A DNA stretch of 64,000 nt from NCBI RefSeq assembly GCF_003479425.1, contig NZ_QUHC01000001.1, positions 1-64,000 on the forward strand, given 5' to 3'. Both the position numbers and the translations under genes were made by a program. Under the pieces are notes generated by a model. The model saw only the letters and a program-made list of their open reading frames with translations. It made no database searches and was not told the origin of the DNA. Positions 1 through 8,448 of the stretch are shown one piece after another. Source of the DNA: Odoribacter sp. AF15-53. GTDB taxonomy: Bacteria > Bacteroidota > Bacteroidia > Bacteroidales > Marinifilaceae. The stretch's first letter is position 1; every line of letters begins with the position of its first letter.

Positions 1-62
1 TTTCAACTTTCAATTTTCAATTGTTTTGTCTACCTTAGTGCACTAAATCAATTTATGTGGAA

Positions 63-1013
63 ATGGCATTATTCGGTTTATTTAATAAGAAGAAAAAGGA
101 AAGCCTTGATAAAGGGCTAGAGAAGACGAAAGAAAGTGTATTTAAAAAACTCTCCCGGGCAATTATTGGAAAATCTAAGGTTGATGACGAGGTTTTAGAT
201 AATTTGGAAGAAGTGTTGATCTCTTCGGATGTCGGAGTTGATACTACACTTCGTATTATTGAGAGAATAGAGGAACGTGTACAACGGGATAAATACGTGG
301 GGACGGAGGAGTTAAACCGGGTACTGAAAGAGGAGATTGTAGATTTGTTGAAAGAACATAATTCAACAGATTATGACTCTCTGACTTTACCCGAGGGACA
401 CAAGCCTTATGTTATCATGGTTGTTGGCGTGAACGGGGTAGGTAAAACTACAACGATTGGAAAGTTGGCCCATAAGTTTAAAGAAACGGGTAAATCTGTG
501 GTTTTAGGTGCTGCCGATACATTTAGAGCTGCTGCCGTGGATCAGTTAGTTATCTGGGCAGAACGGGTTGGGGTACCGATTGTAAAACAGAGCATGGGGG
601 CGGATCCGGCTTCGGTCGCTTTTGACACGTTAAGTAAGGCTAAGGCAGAAAATGCTGATGTTGTGCTTATCGATACGGCAGGACGTTTGCATAATAAAAT
701 AAATCTGATGAATGAGTTGACGAAGATCAAGAAGGTCATGCAAAAAGTGATTCCTGATGCTCCTCATGAGATATTATTAGTACTTGACGGTTCGACCGGG
801 CAAAATGCTTACGAGCAAGCGAAACAGTTTACGTTAGCTACTGAGGTGAATGCTTTGGCAATTACAAAGCTGGACGGTACGGCAAAAGGCGGGGTTGTCA
901 TTGGTATTTCCGATCAATTTAAGATTCCTGTAAAATATATTGGTATAGGAGAAAAGATAGATGATTTGCAAGTATTCAATAGAGAAGAGTTCGTAGATTC
1001 TTTATTCAATTGA
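63..1013 (+). CDS. ftsY: FtsY, signal recognition particle receptor GTPase
   Basis: Membrane-associated SRP receptor; it pairs with Ffh to deliver ribosomes making membrane proteins to the translocon. A complete SRP-type NG domain is visible: N-domain helices at about residues 20-95, P-loop GVNGVGKTT near 122, DTFRAAA near 152, DTAGR near 204 and TKLDGTAKGG near 268. At 316 residues it lacks the long acidic A domain of the E. coli protein and has only a short Lys-rich N-terminus. I chose the ATG at 63; an in-frame GTG at 57 would add two residues. The upstream gene is outside the window, and a TACCTTAG at 31-38 is only a weak promoter candidate. Family assignment is secure. Confidence 0.97.
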   Translation: MALFGLFNKKKKESLDKGLEKTKESVFKKLSRAIIGKSKVDDEVLDNLEEVLISSDVGVDTTLRIIERIEERVQRDKYVGTEELNRVLKEEIVDLLKEHNSTDYDSLTLPEGHKPYVIMVVGVNGVGKTTTIGKLAHKFKETGKSVVLGAADTFRAAAVDQLVIWAERVGVPIVKQSMGADPASVAFDTLSKAKAENADVVLIDTAGRLHNKINLMNELTKIKKVMQKVIPDAPHEILLVLDGSTGQNAYEQAKQFTLATEVNALAITKLDGTAKGGVVIGISDQFKIPVKYIGIGEKIDDLQVFNREEFVDSLFN

Positions 1014-1025
1014 ATTCTTAAAATC

Positions 1026-1100
1026 TGTAAGGTTTATAAAGTTTATAAGGCGGGATCCTGTCGGAATCTGTTTTCTTATAAACTTTATGAACCTTAAATT
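1026..1100. repeat. Inverted AT-rich intergenic repeat (TTTATAAAGTTTATAAGG type)
   Basis: Between ftsY and the phosphatase gene, GGTTTATAAAGTTTATAAGG is followed about 30 nt later by the roughly complementary CTTATAAACTTTATGAACCTT, giving a long hairpin around a GC-richer loop. A related tract (TATAAAGTTTATAAGGTTCATAAAG) occurs at 9298-9322 downstream of the S1-protein gene, so this looks like a second small dispersed repeat type. It may act as a terminator for ftsY, but there is no clear T-run. Confidence 0.6.
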
Positions 1101-1123
1101 TTATATAGATGGAGTTATCGTGT

Positions 1124-1612
1124 ATGAAGAAAAGAATTTTATTTATTTGTTTGGGAAATATATGTCGTTCTCCGAGTGCCGAGGCGATTATGAAGCATTA
1201 CGTGAAAGAACGGGGACAAGAAGATCAATTTTATATTGATTCGGCAGGGATTAGTGGGTATCATTCGGGTGATCCGGCTGATAAACGGATGCAAAGTCAT
1301 GCTATAAGAAGAGGGTATGATTTGACTAGTTTGTCCCGAAAGTTTTACCCGGATGCGGATTTTGAGAATTTCGATATGATTATCGGGATGGATGATCAGA
1401 ATATTCGGGATTTGCAGCGAATGGCTACTTCTGGAGAGGAGAGAAATAAAATTTATAAAATGACGGATTTTTGTCAGCGTTTTTCTTATCGAGACAGTGT
1501 TCCTGATCCTTATTACGGTGGAGATGCCGGGTTCGAATTAGTGCTGGATTTGCTGGAAGATGCAGTTGAAGGGTTATTGGAACATTTACAAACAAATAGT
1601 ATTGGGGTATAA
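1124..1612 (+). CDS. Low-molecular-weight protein-tyrosine phosphatase
   Basis: Cytoplasmic cysteine-based phosphatase of the LMW-PTP (arsenate-reductase fold) family. The P-loop CLGNICRS (C-x5-R-S) lies within the first 20 residues, DSAGISGYHSG follows near residue 43, and the general-acid loop VPDPYYGG lies in the last third, all at family positions. Length of about 162 residues is normal. I prefer the ATG at 1124 because the P-loop then sits at the usual distance from the N-terminus; the ATG at 1109 would add five residues. Monocistronic, separated from ftsY by a repeat hairpin and closed by a strong terminator. Substrate cannot be read from the sequence; in Bacteroidota such enzymes often act on tyrosine kinases of polysaccharide export, but none is nearby. 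Confidence 0.93.
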   Translation: MKKRILFICLGNICRSPSAEAIMKHYVKERGQEDQFYIDSAGISGYHSGDPADKRMQSHAIRRGYDLTSLSRKFYPDADFENFDMIIGMDDQNIRDLQRMATSGEERNKIYKMTDFCQRFSYRDSVPDPYYGGDAGFELVLDLLEDAVEGLLEHLQTNSIGV

Positions 1613-1617
1613 ATAAA

Positions 1618-1645
1618 AAAGAGGCGGATTTTGCACCGCCTCTTT
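1618..1645. terminator. Bidirectional intrinsic terminator, phosphatase / purC
   Basis: Perfect 10-bp stem AAAGAGGCGG / CCGCCTCTTT with an 8-nt loop, A-run on the left and T-rich right flank. It lies between the convergent phosphatase (+) and purC (-) genes and can serve both. Confidence 0.9.
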
Positions 1646-1663
1646 GGGTTTATTGTTTTTATA

Positions 1664-2614
1664 CTATTTCAGTAACGTGTTCAGGAAGTCATTCACGTTC
1701 TTCTCGATACGGGCGAGAACATTCGTGTTTTCAGCTTTAACGAATTTACTTCCGGTGATGTGTTCGTATAACTCGATATAACGATCTGTAATGTTGTTTA
1801 CAACTTCGGGAGTCATTTCCGGAACTCTTTGTCCTTCTTTACCTTGGAATCCGTTTTCCATTAACCATTCGCGAACGAATTCTTTGGAAAGTTGACGTTG
1901 TTTTTCTCCTTTAGCTAGGCGTTCTTCGTATCCTTCGGCGTAGAAATAACGAGAGGAATCCGGCGTGTGAATTTCATCAATCAGGTAGATTTTACCGTCT
2001 TTCTTACCGAATTCGTATTTCGTATCCACGAGTATCAATCCCATTTTAGCGGCAATTTCAGTTCCTCTTTGGAAAAGTGCGAGGGTGTATTTTTCGATAG
2101 CCTCGTAGTCTTCTTTGCTGACTAGTCCGGAAGAGATGATTTCTTCTTTAGAGATATTTTCATCATGTCCTTCCATTGCTTTTGTGGTCGGGGTTACGAG
2201 CGGGGTAGGGAATTTCTGGTTTTCAACCATTCCTTCCGGTAAAGGTAAACCGCAAAGAGTTCTGTTCCCGGCTTTGTATTCTCTCCATGCGCTTCCTGCC
2301 AGATAACCACGAATAACCATTTCCACTTTGAAGGGTTCGCATCTGTGCCCCACGGTCACCATCGGATCGGGAGTTGCTATTTTCCAGTTGGGCACGATGT
2401 CTGAGGTTGCATCCAGGAATTTAGCAGCAATTTGATTTAATATTTGTCCTTTGTAAGGTATTCCTTTCGGGAGTACCACGTCGAAAGCGGAAATCCTGTC
2501 GGATACCAACATAACGAGGTATTCGTCATTGATGTTGTATACGTCGCGTACTTTACCAACGTATTCATCCTTCTGTTTCGGAAATTTGAAATTTGTTTTT
2601 ACAATCGCTTCCAT
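1664..2614 (-). CDS. purC: Phosphoribosylaminoimidazole-succinocarboxamide synthase (SAICAR synthase)
   Basis: Purine biosynthesis step 8: ATP-dependent ligation of CAIR with L-aspartate to [18 protein letters not shown] near residue 38 and [18 protein letters not shown] near 212-229 are the two SAICAR-synthase signatures, and VDTKYEFG near 196 is the conserved strand between them. The 316-residue length matches the longer, single-domain bacterial/yeast form rather than the ~240-residue E. coli form. The start is only 22 nt downstream of the phoH stop on the same strand, with no promoter seen between, so the pair is probably one transcript. No other purine gene is in the window. Confidence 0.96.
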   Translation of the reverse strand: MEAIVKTNFKFPKQKDEYVGKVRDVYNINDEYLVMLVSDRISAFDVVLPKGIPYKGQILNQIAAKFLDATSDIVPNWKIATPDPMVTVGHRCEPFKVEMVIRGYLAGSAWREYKAGNRTLCGLPLPEGMVENQKFPTPLVTPTTKAMEGHDENISKEEIISSGLVSKEDYEAIEKYTLALFQRGTEIAAKMGLILVDTKYEFGKKDGKIYLIDEIHTPDSSRYFYAEGYEERLAKGEKQRQLSKEFVREWLMENGFQGKEGQRVPEMTPEVVNNITDRYIELYEHITGSKFVKAENTNVLARIEKNVNDFLNTLLK

Positions 2615-2635
2615 GTTATTTGCTTTAAAGATCCG

Positions 2636-3583
2636 TTATTTAGTTTTTTCTTCATTGTTGTAAGCGTTGACAATATCTTTCACCAGTCTATGGCGAACGA
2701 TGTCATTGTTGTCAAATTCGACAAATGCGATGCCTTTAATTTGGTGTAATAGTTTAAAGGCATGAATCAGCCCCGAATCCGTGTGTCGAGGTAAGTCTAT
2801 CTGACTCATATCACCGGTGATCACGAATTTAGCGTTGATCCCCATACGGGTCAGGAACATTTTTAATTGATTCTTTGTCGTGTTTTGTGCCTCGTCAAGA
2901 ATTACGAAAGCATCATTTAGCGTGCGCCCTCTCATGTAAGCCAGGGGGGCAATCTGTATGATTTCAGTTTCAAGATATTCCGTTAGTTTTTTCGGGGGAA
3001 TCATGTCTGAAAGTGCGTCGTACAGAGGTTGCAAGTAAGGGTCTACTTTCTCCTTCATGTCTCCGGGAAGGAATCCCAGACTTTCACCGGCTTCGACAGC
3101 GGGGCGGCTGAGAATAATGCGTTTTACCTCTTTGTTGCGTAATGCTTTTACCGCAAGAGCGATTGCGGTGTATGTCTTACCGGAACCGGCAGGACCCGTG
3201 GCAAAAAGCAGATCGTTTGTCCTTGCCAGATCGACGAGTTTACGTTGATTGGCTGTTCTTGCCCGAATCATTTTTCCGTTGTTGCCAAAAACGATGATGG
3301 AAGCGGGATCTTCCGGGTCTTCCACGACCTCGTCTTCCAAAATGATCCTTTTTAGATTGGCGATCGTGAGCATATTGTATTTATTGTAATGTTCCAAAAG
3401 GGCGTTGATTTTGGCGACAAGCACGTCAATGTCACGTTCTTCTCCCTGAATAATGATTTCATCCCCTCTGGCGGTGATTTTTAACTTTGGGAAAAATTCT
3501 TTTAACGTGATGAATTTTGCGTTGTTAATGCCGTAAAAGTCAATAGGATCAATGTTTCCAATACTTATTCTTCTCTCTATCAT
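2636..3583 (-). CDS. PhoH family ATPase (PhoH/YbeZ-like)
   Basis: PhoH-like P-loop ATPase linked in many bacteria to RNA metabolism and ribosome maturation (YbeZ partner of YbeY). Visible: Walker A GPAGSGKTYTA, Walker B FVILDEAQN followed by TTKNQLKMFLTRMG, and VITGDMSQIDLP, all PhoH signatures. The N-terminal ~100 residues form the usual KH-like/PhoH-N region. I set the start at the ATG at 3583: the 29-residue extension to 3670 is translated repeat sequence (FQFPTFNFQ and similar) and is not believable. Transcribed just ahead of purC and divergent from mazG. Which PhoH subfamily role it has is inferred, not seen. Confidence 0.9.
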   Translation of the reverse strand: MIERRISIGNIDPIDFYGINNAKFITLKEFFPKLKITARGDEIIIQGEERDIDVLVAKINALLEHYNKYNMLTIANLKRIILEDEVVEDPEDPASIIVFGNNGKMIRARTANQRKLVDLARTNDLLFATGPAGSGKTYTAIALAVKALRNKEVKRIILSRPAVEAGESLGFLPGDMKEKVDPYLQPLYDALSDMIPPKKLTEYLETEIIQIAPLAYMRGRTLNDAFVILDEAQNTTKNQLKMFLTRMGINAKFVITGDMSQIDLPRHTDSGLIHAFKLLHQIKGIAFVEFDNNDIVRHRLVKDIVNAYNNEEKTK

Positions 3584-3603
3584 GAAACTTAAAATAAATA
3601 ACT

Positions 3604-3621
3604 TATTTTTGCAGGTGCAAA
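3604..3621. promoter_or_regulatory. Divergent phoH/mazG promoter region with palindrome
   Basis: A perfect TAnnTTTG match, TATTTTTG at 3604-3611, points toward mazG. It overlaps the dyad TTTGCA-GG-TGCAAA at 3608-3621. On the other strand the same segment reads TACTTTGCACC, one base short of a -7 consensus for phoH. No good -33 TTTG is seen 19 bp upstream in either direction, so this is only a candidate. Confidence 0.4.
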
Positions 3622-3686
3622 GTAGGGAAAACAATTGGAAATTGAAAGTTGGAAATTGAAAATTTTTCATTAGCGGAGTGTTTGTT

Positions 3687-4484
3687 ATGGAGAAAGATTT
3701 TACAAGACAAAAAGAGGCTTTTGCCGAGTTGCTAGATATAATGGAGACTCTGAGAGAAAAGTGTCCCTGGGATCACAAGCAAACAATGGAGTCTTTACGG
3801 ACGTTGTCCGTGGAGGAAGTTTATGAATTGGGGGATGCCGTGTTGAAAAACGATATGCAGGAAGTGAAGAAGGAGTTGGGCGATTTGATTATGCATATCG
3901 TGTTTTATGCCGTGATCGGAGAGGAGCAACGCCAGTTTGATATCACGGATGTTTTGGAGGAGATATGTGCTAAACTGCGTTACCGACACCCGCATATTTA
4001 CGGCGAGGTGAAGGTGGAGGATGAAAATGACGTGTTGCGAAACTGGGAGCAATTGAAGTTGAAGGAGAAGGGACGTCATCATAAGGTGTTGGAAGGTGTG
4101 CCCGATGCGCTTCCGGCTTTGGTGAAAGCCTATCGAATTCAGGATAAAGTGAGAGGTATCGGGTTTGACTGGAAGCAGAAAGAGGATGTGTGGCAAAAAG
4201 TAAGAGAGGAGTTGGGAGAATTGGAGGTCGAGATTGCTCGGAATGACCAAGAACGTATGGAAGAGGAGTTTGGGGATTTCATGTTTGCCATGATTAATGC
4301 TGCTCGATTGTACGGGATCAACCCGGAGAATGCATTGGAAAAAACGAACAAGAAGTTTATTCGTCGCTTCTCTTACGTGGAGGAAAAAGCAAACGAGAAC
4401 GAGAGAAGGTTATCAGAAATGACTTTGGAGGAGATGGACGAGTACTGGAATGAGGCGAAACGAAATGAGACAATTGAAAATTAA
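3687..4484 (+). CDS. mazG: Nucleoside triphosphate pyrophosphohydrolase MazG
   Basis: House-cleaning enzyme that hydrolyses (d)NTPs to NMP and pyrophosphate. Two tandem MazG domains are visible: the first has LREKCPWDHKQTMESLR, EEVYELGDA and KKELGDLIMHIVFYA; the second has DKVRGIGFDW, REELGELEVEI and EEEFGDFMFAMINAAR. These supply the paired EExxE/ExxD metal-binding motifs. At about 265 residues it matches the full two-domain E. coli type. ATG at 3687 is preferred over the GTG at 3678. The last codons and stop (ETIEN) fall in a CAATTGAAAATTAA tract belonging to the intergenic repeats. Confidence 0.95.
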   Translation: MEKDFTRQKEAFAELLDIMETLREKCPWDHKQTMESLRTLSVEEVYELGDAVLKNDMQEVKKELGDLIMHIVFYAVIGEEQRQFDITDVLEEICAKLRYRHPHIYGEVKVEDENDVLRNWEQLKLKEKGRHHKVLEGVPDALPALVKAYRIQDKVRGIGFDWKQKEDVWQKVREELGELEVEIARNDQERMEEEFGDFMFAMINAARLYGINPENALEKTNKKFIRRFSYVEEKANENERRLSEMTLEEMDEYWNEAKRNETIEN

Positions 4485-4615
4485 AAATGAAGAAAAAGGA
4501 TTTGAAGATTCTGTGATTATGAAGGGGAACGTGAGAGTTGTGTGTGGAAATCATAAATCATGAAATCGGGGGGCTTTGAGCGGGTAAGTCATAAATTTAA
4601 AATCTAAAATTTGCA
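4471..4615. repeat. Intergenic repeat element (copy near mazG)
   Basis: The tract CAATTGAAAATTAAAAATGA, then GAAGATTCTGTGATTATGAAGG and AAATCATAAATCATGAAATC, then TTTAAAATCTAAAATTT. These are the same building blocks found in the other intergenic repeats here; GATTCTGTGATTATnAAGG also occurs in the copies at 26.3 and 37.3 kb. No gene or convincing promoter lies inside. Confidence 0.65.
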
Positions 4616-4617
4616 AG

Positions 4618-4968
4618 GTGGATTTAACAGGTAAGTGGAAATATAAAGAGGATTATGGTTACGGGGTAGCCGAGGGTGAATTGTTCTTGAAGCAGGAGGG
4701 AAATAATTTGTCAGGAAGAATTATTTTTACCGATCAGCTCGAAGGAGAGGAAGGGTATATGTTGCAGGAGTTTTTGGTGGGAACTCTTGAAGAACATAAG
4801 GTAAAGTTGGATGCCGAGGAGTTTGATGTCATCCATTCCGATCACGAGGTACAATATGAATTGGATAGTTGGTTCGGGGTGTTGGTAGATGATGACACGA
4901 TTGTGGGAGTGAGCAAAGACGGGCAGGGGATTGAAGGAAAGTTTACTTTCACGAGAGAGAAAAATTAA
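4618..4968 (+). CDS. Small cytoplasmic protein of unknown function
   Basis: I do not recognise this 116-residue acidic protein. It begins with GTG at 4618 (MDLTGKWKYKED); no upstream in-frame ATG is available. It has no signal peptide or membrane segment. The pattern (GKW, alternating hydrophobic strands, GELFLKQEGNNLSGRI, repeated short strand-turn units) suggests a small beta-barrel or lipocalin-like fold, which is inference. It follows mazG after a 130-nt repeat region and is closed by a strong terminator, supporting a real monocistronic gene. Confidence 0.7.
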   Translation: MDLTGKWKYKEDYGYGVAEGELFLKQEGNNLSGRIIFTDQLEGEEGYMLQEFLVGTLEEHKVKLDAEEFDVIHSDHEVQYELDSWFGVLVDDDTIVGVSKDGQGIEGKFTFTREKN

Positions 4969-4992
4969 GTGTTAAAAAAACAATAAAATGGG

Positions 4993-5019
4993 AAAGCTGA
5001 CAAAAGTCAGCTTTTTTTT
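4993..5019 (+). terminator. Intrinsic terminator after the small unknown gene
   Basis: Perfect 9-bp stem AAAGCTGAC / GTCAGCTTT, AAAA loop, followed by a run of T. Lies 24 nt past the stop at 4968. Confidence 0.93.
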
Positions 5020-5078
5020 GTCTCGGATCGTTTACATTGCAGAAGAATCTAATAACCTAACTAATAAATCTGTAACTT

Positions 5079-8000
5079 ATGTCGAAGATTAATTCGCATC
5101 CGATTCTGGATGTTCCGAAACGAGATAAAGTGGTTTTCACTTTTAATGGAAAGAAAATAGAAGGAGAGAAAGGTTTTACCATCGCGGCCGCATTGCATCA
5201 GGCGGGGTATCCCGTGCATAGTCATAGCTTGGATGGGCGGGGACGTTCTCTGGCTTGTGGCATTGGAAAATGTGGTGCTTGTGAAATGATGGTTGATGGT
5301 AAGGTTCGGCGTATTTGCGTGACGAAGGTGGATGGCGTGAAGGAGGTACGGGAGTTCGCGCAAGGAGAAATGGCCGAAGAGCATTCCGAACACCGGATTG
5401 ATACTCGAAAAGTGCTTCGAACCACGGTTGTCATCGTGGGGGCAGGTCCTGCCGGGTTAGCTGTTCGGGAAGAATTTGAGAAATATGGCGTGGATAATAT
5501 CGTTATTGATAATAATGATAAGATTGGCGGTCAGTTTAATATGCAAACACACCAGTTTTTCTTTTTTGAAAAAGAGAAGCGTTTTGGTGGAATGCGTGGA
5601 TTTGATATTGCTAAAACGTTGGCAGGCGAAAATATGGAGGGAATATACCTGAACTCGACGGTTTGGGATATTCTGGAAGGGAAACGGGTGGCCGTGAAAA
5701 ATCTGGAGACGGATACCGTGTTCTTCGTGGACGCTGATTACCTGGTGGTAGCGACAGGCGCCGTGCCGTTTATGCCGGCTTTTGAGAATGATGACCTACC
5801 CGGGGTTTATACCGCGGCGGTGGTTCAGAAGATGATGAATAATGAACTCACGTTGTTGGGAAAGAATGTCCTGACCGTGGGAGCTGGAAATATCGGTTAC
5901 CTGACATCCTACCAGTTAATGCAGGCGGGAGCTAACGTGAAAGCTATTATAGAAGGTATGCCCAAGGAAGGGGGATTCCCCGTTCAGGCGAATCGGGTAC
6001 GTCGTTTGGCTATACCGATTATGACTTCTCACGTGCTGTTGAAGGCGATCCCGAATGCCGATCACACGGGTATCACGGGAGCCGTGATCGCCGAATGTGA
6101 GAATTTCAAGTCGATACCGGGTACGGAGAGAATCATGGAAGGAATTGATGTTATTAATATATGTACGGGATTGATTCCCGACAACCAGTTGTTGACGAAA
6201 GGGCGGGCCGTGTTCGGAGAGCATTGTTACGCGGCGGGGGATGCTGTGCGTATCGGGGAAGGTACGAGTGCCGTGTTGCGAGGCAAGCAGACTGCCACGG
6301 AGATCATGATGGATTTGGGAACCCGGTTGAGTTATGACGATTATTTGGTTGTTTCTAAGGAGTATATTGATTCGCAACAACATCCGGTTCGAATACTGGA
6401 AGCTCCTCGCTTGCCTGATTCCGAACGTATGAAAAAAAGAGGGTTCGTGCAGATGGATTGTTTGTATGGTTTTGCATGTAATCCCTGTTCTTTCGCTTGT
6501 CCTCACGGGGCGATTACCAAGAGTTCAACTTCGACGGTTCCTCACGTGGATTATGACAAGTGCATCGGGTGTATGGAGTGTGTTTACCAGTGTCCGGGAT
6601 TGGCTATCTTCGGGTATGATCTGCGCAAGGATAGTTTGTTCCTGCCGATAGAGTATGAGGTAAAGGAGAAAGAGGTGGTTTATCTGGTGAATAATTACGG
6701 GGAGAGATTGGGCGAAGGTGTTGTGGAGAAAGTTTTGCATAAACCGAATAAGACGAATATAGCGCGGGTGAAGGCGCTTGATATTCACGGGGAAGAGCTC
6801 GTGAAGGTGAGAGGTTTCGTGGTAAAAGAGCGTTACCCGAAGCCTTTGGCCTTGGAACCTTTGTTAAAAGATCAACCGGGAGCCACGTTTATTTGTCATT
6901 GTGATGACGTGACTTTAGACGATGTGCTAAAAATCGTGGGGGATCGTACTTTTATTTCTATTGATGAGATTAAGCATACGACTCGTTTAGGTATGGGACC
7001 TTGTCGTGGGAAGCGTTGTATCCCACGTTTGAAGACGGCTTTGAGGGCTAAAGGTATTGAGATCATGGGAGATGCAACGCCGAGAGCACCTCTGTCTAAC
7101 CAATTGAATTTGGGTGAGTTGTATCCACCGAAACGGGGTGACGAACATCGGGTGGCTAACCGGAGTGATTTCAAGAAAATCGAGGTCGGGGCTTTGATTG
7201 CCGGAGGTGGGATTGCCGGAAGTGCGCTATTCCGTTACATGGCGGAATCGGGTTTGAATCCGGTGTTGGTGAATGCAGACCGGGGGTCTTCCTGGAGAAA
7301 TATCGGTGGTGGACGTACGGCTTTCTCGTTGCCGGAGTTGGCTGAGATAGCGGAACATAATCATACGATATTTAAAGAGTTACAAAAGTTGTCGAATATA
7401 GATTATAAGGCGACCCGTTATATAAACTTGGCACATGATGAAGCTACTTTTAATGCGTTGGATGCCAGTCGGGCGTGGTCGGATGCTTATATGGTGGCTC
7501 CCAAAGATTTCCAGAAAGAGATATCTCCTTATTTCAGCACAAAATCGAAACGTTATTTGGGAGCGTTGATTACGAATGATTGTTGGCAGGCAACTCCCGG
7601 TAAGGTTGTTGATTTAATTCGCAATATGGGTATATCTGCCGGGGGACGGTGTGTTGAAGATTGCAAGGTGCTTGAGGTAATGAAAGAGGGAGCGACATAT
7701 AGTATTCTGGTGTTGACCCATGATAAGAAGTACGTGGAATTCCGTACGGAGATTTTCGTGAATGCCTTAGGTGCCGGAGCCGGAAAGATATGCGAGGGAC
7801 TGGGTATTCATGCCGGATTGTATCCCGTGCGTCACCAGGCGTTTATCACGCGTCGTTTGCCGATGTTGGGTAAGAATGGCGATAGTTTGGATATGTTGAT
7901 CGATCGTCAGGAGTACAAGGGGTTCTCTGCTGTTTACGGTCAACAGTTGGCACATACGGGACAAATTATCGGTTGTGCATCCCCGCGGGTAGATGCTTTG

Positions 8001-8309
8001 CGGACAGATAAAAATTTGATTTTGAACACGAAAGAGTTTATGGAGATTATCAGTGAATTCTTCGTGGATTGGATGCCCGAATTGGCCGGTGTCGGTATTC
8101 AGGCTACTTGGTCGGGATATTACACGGAACCCCGGTATATTATTGATCCGGAACTTGGTTTGTTTGTCGGGATGCGGGGACATGGTTTCATGTTGTCTCA
8201 ATATCTGGCAAAAATGTACGTGGATAAATTGATGGGCCGTCCTGTACCGGAGTATTTCGACAAGTTGAAATTGAACGGACCGGGATTATCGGAAAAAGCC
8301 TTTAAATAA
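5079..8309 (+). CDS. Five-module fused FAD/NAD(P)/Fe-S oxidoreductase (HCN synthase / opine or proline dehydrogenase-like)
   Basis: A 1,076-residue cytoplasmic redox enzyme combining what are usually separate subunits. In order: a [2Fe-2S] ferredoxin module (C60, C65, C68, C80); a pyridine-nucleotide-disulfide-type FAD/NAD domain (GAGPAG 121-126, second nucleotide motif VGAGNIG near 267); a two-cluster ferredoxin (C461, C467, C470, C474 and C495, C498, C501, C505); a BFD-like [2Fe-2S] module (C606, C608, C642, C647); and a DAO-type FAD oxidoreductase (GGGIAG 709-714). The parts correspond to the A, B and C subunits of hydrogen cyanide synthase, opine oxidase and the archaeal/clostridial proline-hydroxyproline dehydrogenases. 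Likely reaction: oxidation of an amino acid or N-substituted amine, electrons passing through the clusters. The substrate cannot be read from the sequence. Monocistronic. Confidence 0.88.
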   Translation: MSKINSHPILDVPKRDKVVFTFNGKKIEGEKGFTIAAALHQAGYPVHSHSLDGRGRSLACGIGKCGACEMMVDGKVRRICVTKVDGVKEVREFAQGEMAEEHSEHRIDTRKVLRTTVVIVGAGPAGLAVREEFEKYGVDNIVIDNNDKIGGQFNMQTHQFFFFEKEKRFGGMRGFDIAKTLAGENMEGIYLNSTVWDILEGKRVAVKNLETDTVFFVDADYLVVATGAVPFMPAFENDDLPGVYTAAVVQKMMNNELTLLGKNVLTVGAGNIGYLTSYQLMQAGANVKAIIEGMPKEGGFPVQANRVRRLAIPIMTSHVLLKAIPNADHTGITGAVIAECENFKSIPGTERIMEGIDVINICTGLIPDNQLLTKGRAVFGEHCYAAGDAVRIGEGTSAVLRGKQTATEIMMDLGTRLSYDDYLVVSKEYIDSQQHPVRILEAPRLPDSERMKKRGFVQMDCLYGFACNPCSFACPHGAITKSSTSTVPHVDYDKCIGCMECVYQCPGLAIFGYDLRKDSLFLPIEYEVKEKEVVYLVNNYGERLGEGVVEKVLHKPNKTNIARVKALDIHGEELVKVRGFVVKERYPKPLALEPLLKDQPGATFICHCDDVTLDDVLKIVGDRTFISIDEIKHTTRLGMGPCRGKRCIPRLKTALRAKGIEIMGDATPRAPLSNQLNLGELYPPKRGDEHRVANRSDFKKIEVGALIAGGGIAGSALFRYMAESGLNPVLVNADRGSSWRNIGGGRTAFSLPELAEIAEHNHTIFKELQKLSNIDYKATRYINLAHDEATFNALDASRAWSDAYMVAPKDFQKEISPYFSTKSKRYLGALITNDCWQATPGKVVDLIRNMGISAGGRCVEDCKVLEVMKEGATYSILVLTHDKKYVEFRTEIFVNALGAGAGKICEGLGIHAGLYPVRHQAFITRRLPMLGKNGDSLDMLIDRQEYKGFSAVYGQQLAHTGQIIGCASPRVDALRTDKNLILNTKEFMEIISEFFVDWMPELAGVGIQATWSGYYTEPRYIIDPELGLFVGMRGHGFMLSQYLAKMYVDKLMGRPVPEYFDKLKLNGPGLSEKAFK

Positions 8310-8311
8310 TT

Positions 8312-8415
8312 CGGTGATTTACGATTCCATGATTTAGTGATTCCCACCCACTTCCTTTCAGAATGGAGTGTGGTGGGAATGATTTAATCACTCGATCATA
8401 AATCATAAATCACTT
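8312..8415. repeat. Intergenic hairpin repeat before the S1-protein gene
   Basis: GATTTACGATTCCATGATTTAGTGATTCCCACC is followed, after a loop, by GGTGGGAATGATTTAATCACTCGATCATAAATCAT. The two halves pair into a long hairpin with a CCCACC/GGTGGG core. It uses the same GTGATT/AATCAC units as the other repeat copies and could terminate the upstream transcript. Confidence 0.7.
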
Positions 8416-8423
8416 AATTTCTT

Positions 8424-8431
8424 TATCTTTG
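8424..8431 (+). promoter_or_regulatory. Candidate -7 box for the CvfB-like gene
   Basis: TATCTTTG is a perfect Bacteroidota -7 match (TAnnTTTG), 17 nt before the ATG at 8449, which implies a very short leader. The region where a -33 TTTG should be (about 8401-8405) does not match, so confidence is moderate. Confidence 0.5.
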
Positions 8432-8448
8432 TCGCAAAATAACAGAAT

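Noticed and set aside
3584..3670. N-terminal extension of PhoH
   Set aside because: The 29 extra residues are a translation of the CAATTGGAAATTGAAAG-type repeat and precede the normal PhoH start.
5916..6506. 196-residue open frame antisense to the fused oxidoreductase
   Set aside because: No recognisable motif and a His/Arg-rich composition; the opposite strand encodes intact Fe-S and nucleotide motifs across this region.
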